From NCBI GenBank assembly GCA_034670405.1, contig JAXDDX010000013.1, positions 565,001-629,000 of the forward strand: a stretch of DNA of 64,000 bases. Reading direction: 5' to 3'. The DNA is from Hoplostethus atlanticus (taxonomy: Eukaryota; Chordata; Actinopteri; Trachichthyiformes; Trachichthyidae). The position numbers and the translations under genes were made by a program. The notes under the pieces are model-generated. The model was not told the DNA's origin. It made no database searches and saw nothing but the letters and a program-made list of their open reading frames with translations. Below are positions 24,801 to 37,009 of the stretch, piece after piece (position 1 is the stretch's first letter; each line of letters begins with the position of its first letter).

Positions 24801-27800
24801 ACATCCTGTGTTCAACACGGCAGGTGACGTGCCGCTGAAGTGAGTTGAACTCAGTTTACCCGGGTGGACCTCGTCACACCTGAACCAATTAAAGTATCAT
24901 GAAAACCTCAAGCCTCTAATTGGTTCAGGTGTGCCAGAGTAAGGCTGGAGCTAAAACCTCCAGGACAGGGGGTCTTTGAGGACTGGATTGAGAACCAGTG
25001 TTATAGATGCTCTTTGTACAACTGGTGCAGTATGTACATATCCCACTACTCAACAGGTTTCTTGAATTTGGAAAAAGGTGGCGGTTCACCCACCTCTGTT
25101 GTTAGAGGCTGTCATGTCAGGCACAGCACAGAAGTCTTCCACGCTTCATTAGGATTTGATTGTCCCGTCTCCCCAGAAGTAATGTAATTAGTGTTGCTAG
25201 GATAGTGGTGGAGGAGGAGGAGGAGGAGGAGAGCCTGATTGCAGCTCTGCCCTACTGCCCTGGCCTGTGGTGCTCATCCCCTGTGTGCTTAGAGACCTAC
25301 ATACTATACCAACAACTTCCTCAGCAGGAGAGCATCTTTCATCATCCGCCAATGACCGCAAACCTCAAATGACCAGGAACTCGGGGGAAAGTTTGCTGTC
25401 AGAGTTACAAACAAGACTTTGAGGCTTGCCTTGCTGTGATGGAATGTGACAGGGTGAATACAAGGAACGAAAACCCCAAACCAACAGTATGCCGAATAGA
25501 CAGCGGAGTGACTTTGTTGCTTCTCGATCCCTCGGGGCTTTCAATCTGCGCATACCAAGAGTTCACAGTTGAGATATATTGGACATTGCAGCCAATTCAA
25601 ATAACCTTGCAGATTAAACGCTGCTGTTGTCGTGTCTTTGTTGTTGTTTCTTTGCGCGCCCACCCGAGTTACTTTAATATGAATTATACATATCAACATA
25701 ACTGCTGGTTTGTAAATAAATCATGATTCTCTTAGACTTGAATGAAAGCCTCTGAGTGCGTTTTGTCTCTCGAGTATCTGGGAAATTAAATTATGCATCT
25801 TGTCTATGAAGTAAATACCCTTATTTTGGTGATCAGAGGACAGCAGCAGCAACTATTCTGGTTCTCCAATCGGCGTGTGAATGCAAATGAATCTCTGTGT
25901 CTCTGAATCACGAGCAAAAGGAATACGTACCTTCAAACGGCAGTAAGACTACCCAACACACTCTCGCTCTCTCCCTCCCCCTCAGTCTGCTTGTCTTTTT
26001 ACTTGGCCCTGAACAGGCTCTCCTCTCTCAGACTTCATTATTAAGAGATGAAGCAAGTTGAACTCCCCTTAATTAGGACCTGAGGGCAAAGGGAGAGCGT
26101 TTCTTCACTAAATAAATCTCAGCCCTGAGGGGTAAGCATGTTTTACCACAAAATTGGGAGATATATATCAACAAGCTATAATGTTTTCATGTTTAGTATG
26201 CTGGACAAAATACACCAGCACCCTTATACTCACAGTTTATTTAACTCTTTTTCCCAGCTCTTAGTCTTAATTATTTTGACTTTAAAGTAATAATCTGCAA
26301 CATTTTTATAGAAATAAGTCCATTTTGCTTCTTGAGGTGCCGAAACATCGATAAACATCGATAAAGAAGGTGCCCACTTGATAACCCCAACAACATGCCG
26401 GCTCTCACACCGTCAACCCTGCAACCTGTGGGTTAGTGAATGCTGCTGCCTGTAGATTTATGACAGCCTAGCCTGATATCCTCAATGGCGAGCATCAGTA
26501 GGGCAGGACATCACTCTTTAGGTATGAACCGGACTTCTGTAAGTGTTCTCCCTGGAGGGCGGCACAAGGGGATTCTTACATCACATCCTGTGTTTTGTTA
26601 AATTGTTGTGTCCTCCACAGTGCGCTCTAAATGTTGTCAACACGTCTCCTCTGCTGCCGCTTGCCTTCCCATATCTGAGAGTCTAGAGGAGGGGCAGGGT
26701 TTATAGATTTCCCATCGGGGTTTATCTTCTTGATCACCGAGCCGGGGTGGAGAAGACGGGCGGTTGATTTATTCTCCTCTTCCAGAGCGAGGGAGCGGGA
26801 CAAGGGCACAGTGACCCATTTCAAAATGAGCAGAGAAGCCTCTTTGGATGAGCGTGTGTGTGTTTGTGTGTCTGTGCGTGTGCTTTTGAGTGATGTTCGG
26901 CTCAATGTGTGTGCGTGTTTGAGTTAATGAGTGATGTTGGTGTCCGCTTGTGTCGACGAGACTGACGCACTGGCCCAGGTATTCCTCATATATTAGATTC
27001 TCCCAGAGGCCAGTTATGACACCTGGCTGTCATTGTTGGAGGGTGAGTAATGCACTGGTGCCCACTGATTTATGGGCAAGGCGCTTTAGCGAAGGTTGCA
27101 CCACACAGCCCAATTTCCACCAAGTCTGAAAAACAGCTGTAAACTTTCATTTTCGATGACAGTGGAGAGACGGAGCGCTCTAAACTTTTGAGAATCCGCT
27201 CTCCCCTTGCAGCAGGTATTATCTCATCCCTCTGCTGCTTCTCCTGTGGCATCCATTTTAGATTCCCAGAGGAAATCAGAGGACATGGTGCTTTGCTTTG
27301 ATGTGGCTGACCTCCTCAGCCATTTATTCAGTCTAAGCATAACAGCTGATAATGAGACAGCCATGCATGAGCCTGACCCCCGTGATCAAAGCCTATCTCT
27401 CTCTCTCTCTCTCATCCTCTCCCATCTTTGATATATGGCTTACAAATCACTTTCAGGTTTGGCCATCATGACACTTCTGCACTTCTGGGTACAACTGCAT
27501 TTCATCCTGGGAGAGGCAAAACAAAATCCAAATCCATTAGATGCTTCCATGGAGGACAATAGTCTACTTCCTCTACAATAGCTTTCTCAGCAGGCCATAA
27601 ATGTTATGCCCTTCATCCCCTCAATTCCACCCTCTTATCAATCAATATCTTCATCTTGGATGTGGAAGATACTCGATGAGGGGCTGGGCTGCAGGCAATT
27701 ACCAATCATACAGATTTGACTTCCAGAATATATTACCCTCCCGAGTTGTCTGCGGCCTGAGAAAAGTGCTTCGGAAGAAGATTTAAGTGCTGTGCTGTCC

Positions 27801-29237
27801 TGAGCGAAGGGAAACATGGCAGCTATTGATAGTGAGTCAAAATGCCCAGTGAAGGGCCTAATAAATGTCTAACTGATGTTTCCTGATTCCCATCATAGTT
27901 ACGTCTGTAATTGGAGTGAAACAGTTGTGTTAGTAAAAATAATTGGATAAACTGAATGTAAAACAAGGATGTGCTGTTGAAGAATCAGTGTGCAAAACCA
28001 GGAGGCTTATATTCCTGCTAGCGTCCTCCAAGGTAGAGGCTTTAATTACACTGATCATCTATCTATGATTATACGGGATTGTATTGAGCTGCAAATGAGG
28101 AAGTGCATCATGCTGTGTGGAAAACACGAATAACAATGCTAACATGAAAAACATGTTGACGGGGGGGAATCATATCAAAGGGAGCTTAGTGAAGACTGTG
28201 GGCATAAATAGAATACAAATGAGGTCTGAGCTTGAGAGGACATCAAAAGGCTCCGGCACTCATGTAGCGGCACAACGAGGCTTGTTATTTGATAAACTTA
28301 GCAGGGGGAGTTAAGAACTGTGAGCTGCGGGAGTGTTTGCATCCCAGCAGACTCAGACGATTACACCGGGGAGTCGGGAGAAGAACAACTCTTCCATGAG
28401 TTCCTGCTTTCAGAGGCTGCTCTTCTGGGTCTGAGTGCAGTGTTTTCTCTTGGTATTGGTGTGTGTGTGTGTGTGTGTGTGTGTTAACAGTTGCGTCTGT
28501 TCTGCAGTGTGTTGCTCTGTGAGGCTCCGCTTGTTTACAGTCACCATTTTCCGAAGGTCACGGATGAGAGGACACGGGTTGTGTGGCGAGAGAGAGAGAC
28601 GGCGTGTGTTGTTTCAGCAATGTTTGCAGCCACCTCGCCGGTTAATGTTCTTCCTCCCCGATCTTGCCTGTGAGTGAGCCGGCTGCGGTTGCCATGGAAA
28701 CGGCACTCTGCTGGCAGCGTCGTATCGCTTTCCCCGCTCTGCGCGATCGGCAGGAGAGTCGGTCAGGATCAGTGTGCTGGACGGAGGGATGCACTCTGGG
28801 AATCAATGCACCACAGTGGAGTTCAAGGTGTCTCCATGGCAACGTGCTTGGATTCCAGCCCGTTTGGCTGTTCCCTAATCCCAGCCACTTCTTTTGGGTC
28901 ACAGCGCGGGTCAGGGGAGCATCCCTGTAGCACTGCAGCATCACAGCAGAATGCTAAGTGAGTAGATGTGGCCTTACTCTCTCACATCAAGAGTGACAAC
29001 ACGTCATGCAGCTTCGGCTTTAGGACTACAACCCTCCCTTCAAAGAAGACTTTGAGTCTGCCATTATGTAACCACTGGCTGTTAAAGTATCCCCATGTCT
29101 CTCTATTGTAAATGTATCTCCGGTGCCTCATTACTGCCAGCTTGCATCTCTCTATTCATGCCAGGTGGATTTTCCTCAGCGAGGCACTGCTCTGGATTTT
29201 CTCTCTCCCCTCACACCGTTAGTCATTAGTACTGAGC

Positions 29238-29281
<44 letters not shown>

Positions 29282-32200
29282 ATGTACCCTGCCATCAGCA
29301 CAGATCAGAGACACATTAGAGTTACTGAAGTGGAGTGGAGCAATCCCCTCAGCCTAACTTCAAAGGCAGATGGTTTTGGAGAGAAAATAAGGACAACCGT
29401 AAAACATTCACAAGAACTGGCAAAGTTGTCAGCCACTTCAAGAACACTGTCACCACATCTGAGGAAGCCGAGAGAGAACAGTGCAAGAATAGGGAGCACT
29501 TCGATGAAGTGCTGATGGATCTACAATAAAACGTGAAAAGCACCTGGGCTCCATCTGTGTGTTGGGGAGCACAAACAAGCAGCCTTTGGGCTCATTAGGA
29601 ATAGATCATTCATTGGGTTCATTGTTGCAAATAACATCTGAACCTCTGGCTTTTCTCTCTCTCCAGCTGAGAAAATGAAATAGTGTTCCTATTGCTTCTT
29701 GGCATGCCTCTCACCCCATATGCCCGCAGCGGAGCTGGTCCCCATCCAAATAGGCTTGCCATGACACTATTGGGCTTATCATGCTCATGGAAGTGCTTCA
29801 AAAACATTATTACTGTAGGGGGATTTTAGCTTTGCTGACAGTGTGTATACAAGGCTTAACACATGTTCTTCGTCTGTCTGCAGCCTGGATCCTCCTTGGC
29901 AGCTTGTTTCCTCCTCAGGTTTGCTGGTGGGAGCCAGTAATTAATGGGAACACCTGTTCCAATTCACCTCCTATGTTCCCCCACCCAAGAGGTTCATGGG
30001 AAACGGGGTCCTCTTGTACACCAGCGAACGAAATCCGCTGTGGATTATGGCTGTGGGGCTCATATGTGAGGACAGGCTGACTCCTCAGGAGGACATATGG
30101 CAGGGCTTGCTCATCAGAGGAGATGAAAGAGAGGTAGCGGGAGAAGATGAGAGAGGCTTTTGTGAGTCACGTTCATGCCATAGTACTGGGGTGTTGGTTA
30201 AGTGCTGCCAGTTGTAATCATCACAAATCCACGTATCACTGGAGTGGTGACAGCAGGCAGCCTGTCACCATGGCAATGCAGCATCTACATAATTTGTCGC
30301 GCTGAAGCCCAGGTTCCAACTGCTGATTGGATGACTGGTGTAGTGACCGACCTTCATCCCTGAACATGCAGTGGAAAGAACAGGAAGCTTTGATTAAAGG
30401 TTGCTTGGAAACACAGACCAAACTCAGATCAAATCAATTAGAACTAACTTCAGTCAACTCAGGTAAGAAATATCTGATGCTGCATTAGAGGTTGGATGCA
30501 ACTCCTGAGATGCTCTCAAATCCACTGTAGTCAGCAGGGGCCTGAAGAGGGAGAAGAGGGATCTGAAGAAAACAATACGTCAATACGGAAAAACAATACG
30601 GAAAACAATACGTCCACCCAGGAGGATTATCATCATAACTTTTAAGCACATAATTACTAAAAGAAGAAAGCTTTCTTTCTATGGCTTTGCCTTGCCATAG
30701 GTTGTTAAATGGGCCATTTGAAGTATCTTAAAATAATCTTAAATTACCAACACAATAGTGTGCTTAGAGCTTTTGTAGGATGAGCCTATTGTTCTCACAC
30801 TCAGTCATGTTGAGTAGCTGACAGCCATTAAATTAGCTTACATTATTTAACTTTCTTCTCTTAGACAGAATCCCTATAACAGGTTGTTAACCTTGACCTA
30901 AGGTCAGCAGTTTTTTCTCTGAGGACTGATGAAGAGCCAATAATACTATAACTCTTACAGTCTTACAGTAAGGCCTGCACTTGACAGAGAGCCAGGCTGC
31001 TTGTGCCTGCTTCAGCACAGGAACGACTGGATTGTAAATTTGCTGCTCAAATCAATTTTATGCCACGCTCTTCTCAAGGGACCATCTGCAAACTACCTTG
31101 TTTTAGACACAGAGTGAAATTTTCTTTTTCTTTTCACGGCATTGAATGATGACAGTTAATACTCAGATAAAGTCATCCTGCAGAGTAAAATAAGGAGCCA
31201 GTATTGCCCTGGCCTGACTGAGGTGTCTGCTGAAGGCTTTGAAGTGGTTTTGCAGTGTGCCAGTCTCTCTGTCTGGCGCTGCATTTTTAAACAGGGCCTT
31301 TTTTCCCCTCCATGTCTCAGATGAGGTGCATTGGGATTCCAATCTTGTAACCCTTGTTGCTGCCATATTCCTCCAGCCATCACTCTCCGCTCCTCTCTCC
31401 TCTACTCCGCTTGTCATTTCATCCCTCAGCTGAAAATGACACGAGTGACACTCGCGCATCTCTCACGATAACAACACGCGCCGCTCTCATATTCTGACCC
31501 GGTGCCTAATAACTCCAATAAGCTCACCCTCATTCCCGACATCACATTGTCACCCCCGTCACGTTAGGCATCCTAATCTGACAGCCGCTGTTGTCTGTCT
31601 GACTTCCCATCCGCTCCTCCCAGTCTACAAGCAAACACCACACAACCGCTCGTGTTATTTTAAACGCCAGCTGCACAGACAGCGGTTTTCTCCTCCGCTG
31701 TTCCCTCTAATCTCATCTTCCTCGCTCTCTCTACCTCCATCTCCATCTCCATCTCTCCTTCCCCTCCTCGCCCTTCCTTTTGTTCTTGTCTCTTAGCTCT
31801 TAGCTTTATCTCTTCACCCCTCCCTCCTTATCGGCCACAATGACAAGAGAAACAGGGTGTTGTGGTGGAGGTAGAGAAGGACAAAAAAAGGGGGGGGGGG
31901 GGAGCACGCAAATGGCCTTTTGTTGCCGCCATGTGTCCTGGCTTGCATACAGAGCAGAGCAGAGCGACCTAGCCGGTATCTAAAGCACAGAGTATTGTTG
32001 AGCAGAGGAGGGTTACTGAGCACTGCTGTCACCGGCGTCTCCTGGTTGAACTTTCAGCACCACGACGCATGGACAGTTCCCCGGGAGAATTGCATTTTAC
32101 ATTGCATTACAGTCATTTAGCAGACGCTTTTATCCAAAGCGACTTACAATAAGTGCATTTAACGTAGGTAGGCAAGAGAACTACTAGTCACCAGAAATCG

Positions 32201-33147
32201 TAAGTGCATTTCCTTCCTAAACAAGCATCTAAGAGCAGAACCAGTGCTAAGGTAAAAGTGCAATAAGTTAACTACCTACTTTTACTTAAACAAATGAGAC
32301 AAATAAGTGAAGCATATCAGTATATAAGTGCTAAGACAAGTAAGTGAAGACAAATAAGCAAGTGCCAAGAGGAAGGGTCAGGGTAGTGTTTCTTGAAGAG
32401 GTGGGTTTTCAGCCTGCGGTGAAAGATGGTCAGCGACTCAGCTGTCCTGACATCAGTGGGGAGTTCATCAACTGCACTGCTTGATTATCGTCCAAGTGTT
32501 GTTTGAGTTTACATTCCCACATCCATTGTCCCGTGTTCTGCTATCCAATCGGATCCTCTGAAGCGCAGCAGCCAGGAGGTGCTGTGACTCCCAAGCAGCC
32601 GATTAATCTGCCGTGCCAGCGGTCGACAGCAGGGACAAACCATGTGAGTTAGTGGACCCAACACATGAGGTGTTAATGAGGACGGGGCGATGCGTCAGAC
32701 TGCACACGGGAGTCATGTTGCAGACCGTGCCCCCTCCCCCTCCTCATTATCTTTCGGCTCAAACACACACACACACACACACTCACTCTCACTTGAAGTG
32801 TGTGTGTGTGGAGCAGAAGGGATCAGGGCAGGGGGGAGGAGAGAGAGAGAGAGAGAGAGATGGGAGTGTGAAAGAGGAAGAGGTACTTTGCCCTCATACC
32901 TCCTTGCATCTGTCGGTTTCCGCCCCAATTAACTCCCATTAATATAATTTGCCATGGTCCACCTTGATGCAGAGCGCATATGTGGTCACACTCTCTCTCT
33001 TCCCCTCTCTCTCTCTGACCGACACCCCCCCCCCCACACACACACACACACACACTCCATAACCATGACATTTAAAGGAGAATGAATCTTGCAGAGCAGA
33101 CAGCTAGGCCTGTGGAATGCAACATAATGAATGGCTTGACGGGTGTA

Positions 33148-33235
<88 letters not shown>

Positions 33236-33569
33236 GAGGTGTAGATGATGACACTTCCTCCACCGATGCCCCCAAGGCCACTGCCAACAGCTGTGAAGCC
33301 CTCTAGGAAAGATGAAAGAGAATTTCCCTCCGTGGATTAATAAAGTATCATACTATGTATTATTCAATAATGGTGTATATACACAACACAGTGAGTTGTA
33401 CCACATACACCATCCTCTCTCATTAATCAATCCCCTCAGCACAGCCAGTAGCTGGGGTGGGAGCACTCTGGGAGAGTAGGGATCTGTAGTTCCTTCTGAT
33501 GGTCCTGCAGCCCACAAAAATGACAACAGCATGCATGCAAAGACTCCTGCCAACACATGTACACACACA

Positions 33570-33604
<35 letters not shown>

Positions 33605-33755
33605 CACATACATACAGTAGTGCACCATTGATGTGGAACTGTGCAACACAAACACATACATATTTACATATATATATACACATTATATATACACATTCAT
33701 GCATGTAGTCATGCATTTACACATGAACCTAAAAATATGCACATGCTCAGTCAAC

Positions 33756-33796
<41 letters not shown>

Positions 33797-33800
33797 ACTT

Positions 33801-33845
<45 letters not shown>

Positions 33846-36800
33846 TTCGCCAGCTAGTAGAAGATTAATTTCAAGTTCCCTGCTTTCCTGATAAGGTAAG
33901 TCATGTCATGTGGCTTTACTACCAAGTGTGCCTCATTCAGTCATCCCGCCACAGGGGATCGACGTGGTTTACATCTTAAAGGCCCGTGTGGCCAGCTATA
34001 CGTGGGTAAAATACGGTGAACACAGAAGCAGCATCAGATTCTGGTAGCAGCCCGCTTTTCAAATGAGACACAATTTTTCTTGTTAGGATGATGTGAAACT
34101 TGCCCTGTAATGTTAGCCTTGTGTATGTTACCAGTAAAGTTATTTTTTATTTTGATTTGTCAAGGCTTTCTTCACTTGTTCACTACAGACACAGATTGAT
34201 TCTCTTCTTATCCACCAAGCCACCTTGACGTCAATCGATATCAGTAGGACAAACAGAATTCAAAATAAGTTTAAAGCCTGGCTGAGCCAGAAAAACGTAG
34301 CCACAAGAGTCTTGTATAAAAAAATCAAACCCTGGACTAACACTGCACTGATGTTCATTCCAATCAGGAATCAAGAATTCACAGGATCTTCAATATTGAC
34401 TCGCCCAAGGAGAAAAATATGCCTCCCAAATGAGAGACTGAGATGTAATGAGGTTCATTAATTGACCTTCCTTTCCCTCTGGATTAGCTCATTACTGTCT
34501 CCTCCAGCGGCCAAACACTGAAGGCATGCTAGATGCTGAGTGAAGCTTCAGCCGAAGAACCACACAAGTCCGTTTTGAACATTTTTGAACAGCCGATGTG
34601 CTCATTTCACAGTCGGCCTAAATCATTTGAAGTGATGAATGTTATAAAGCCGCGATCACTCAAAGGAACACAGCCCTCTTCTGTCTTTAACTATGACTGT
34701 TACCCTAAGCCTTTAGGTTTTGAGATTTAAAAACATCTCTCATCTGAAGACTCAAAATGAACAGACACTATTCCTCATCTGAGGGTTTCATATATGTTTA
34801 ATTATTTATGACAAGGATAAGGATAGCGTGCAGTCTGCTGCTTTCCCTCTGTGGTGAAGACTGCAGGGACGTTCAGATGAGGGGAATCTATCCATCTGGA
34901 GATGAAGAGATTGACCCCACTGGCCTAGCTTTGTTATTGCAGGTTACGGCCACAAACTATTTATAGGATATTACGTAGAGTTGTGTGTTGTTCTGTGGCA
35001 GAAAAAGGAAATTTCAATTTCAAATAGTTACTTTTGAAAGCATTTTTGGGGAAGGGAACATGCTCCTCTTGTTTGAATTATCTTAGCTTTGGTTTTAGGC
35101 CTTGAAACTACATGTCTGCTAAAGCTGAAAGATTACACTCAGTCTACTTTAGATCAATATATTTCTGGAGAGGGGAACGGAGTACATTTGTTGGAATCAT
35201 TTTAGCTTTGCTTTTAGGTAGTGAAGATGACAGCTGTGAGGATGATGATGAGACCAGTCGGTGAGAGGAGGTGGGATTTATATTACATGTATGTTTATGC
35301 TGTTATTCACAGGCATGTACAGTGAGTGAGCAGTTAGGGGTTCAGCGTCTTGCTCAAGGACACTTCAAGAGGAAACATCAAACCTGGGACCTTCCGGCTA
35401 GGTGACGAGACGGACAGCTTGAGGTGTCCAGCTGAAAGGGGGAAAGACAACCTGGTGTCCTTTTGATCTGCTGCTTCCCCCTCCGAGCTGAGCTCTGTAA
35501 AGATTTGCGGATGAGGCAGCTTACAGTTGAACTCAGTCTATTATTATTACAGCTTTAAGCCGGCAGGAGCAAGTTGTTTACACAGGAGAGAAGTGTACAA
35601 ACTCTACCAAATCCTCTAATATAAATAAAAGGAAATCCACCCTAAAACGGCACTCATATATGTTATTGGAAAAGTTCAGTCAGTATTTGTGAACGTGAAA
35701 AACCCTCTCCTAAAAGTCCAGAGACTCTAATTTGTGATTTTCTCAAATCACTTAAGCTGCGCCATTGACATTACGGAAGGTATTGTACAAATCTGTGGAT
35801 CTTGACTTAAAACTACCCAAGATCGTATGCTGCCTTCAAGTGCTGTTGGAAATATCAGATTTATAAGGTTAGCACACACAAATGACCCAGCAAAGTAGTA
35901 AATACGACTGGGAAAGTGGGAAGTCTTCTATGGTACCAGACTTGCCAAGATGTGACATTTAGGGAGCGGATTGCACAGGAGACATGTCAACAACCGATGA
36001 TAAACAAGATAAATTACGGGGTGTCCTGTTGGCTCAGTTGGTTGTATGCATGTCATGTAACTGTGATATCCAGGGCTTGGGTCTGGCCTGCAACCTTTGT
36101 CACATCATCCCCCAATCTTTCCTGCCCTCTACTGTAAAAATACCAAAAAAGTTGTTTAAAAAAAGTGATCAGTACAACAACTTTTGGCTAATAAATTAAG
36201 TAAAAACCTCAATTAAATGCCTGATGTGCATTTTCCCCTCTTCATTCTGTCCCTACAACTGAAAGCAGCTCTTCGCCACTTGATTTTGTGATCAATGTGA
36301 CATGTTGCATTTACGATTTCCACACTTGGAAGCTTACAAGGAGTACATGAAGCTTGATGTTGCTTTAGGGTGGATTTTTTTTTTTGCTTTTTTTTTTTAA
36401 TCTCCAAAGTCAGGGAGGCTGCGGGAAAAAGTCAATAGACTCACTGCCTCTTGGGAAATGTAGGCGTGGGATATGGATTAGACTACAGGTACAATACGGG
36501 TTATTATCACGGTAGCCTTGTTGCCGTCGTTGTTGGTACGACTGTGAGCGGTATGGCTGGTTGCAGTTTAACTCATGACTAACAGAAAATCAGAGATTAG
36601 AGGGATGGGGGAGCACAGCGGGGAGCCCTGACTCACCGAGGCTCTTTCTATTCCCCAGTCATCTCTGCAGAGAGGGAGAGAGGAGGAGAGAAAGAGCGGG
36701 AGGGAGAGGGAAATATAATGAGAGAGGATAGGAAACCTAAAGGTGGATAGAAAGACAGGGAGTGAGGGAGGGAGGGAGGAGGAGATGGTGGGGGGAGACA

Positions 36801-36946
36801 CCGAGGCTCTGTCATTTCCGGGGATTATCTGTCTGCTTAATCTGATGGCAGCCCCCGTCAGTGTGGCATCCCACTCTGGTTTAGCTTCCAGCAGCACTGT
36901 GAACACAGACCTATTATACCTGTAACTCTGATTTGATTGGCGAATG

Positions 36947-37009
<63 letters not shown>

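Noticed and set aside
30566-30614. CRISPR-like or regulated tandem array
   Set aside because: Short imperfect AACAATACGGAA repeats without spacers; an ordinary minisatellite in a fish intron.
33082-33306. Open frames of Cys-Val or Thr-His repeats around the GT/CA tracts
   Set aside because: Products of a dinucleotide microsatellite; no coding signal.
36017-36100. tRNA gene
   Set aside because: It has an A-box-like word but no intact B-box or cloverleaf and continues into SINE body; the same applies to 7384-7450.
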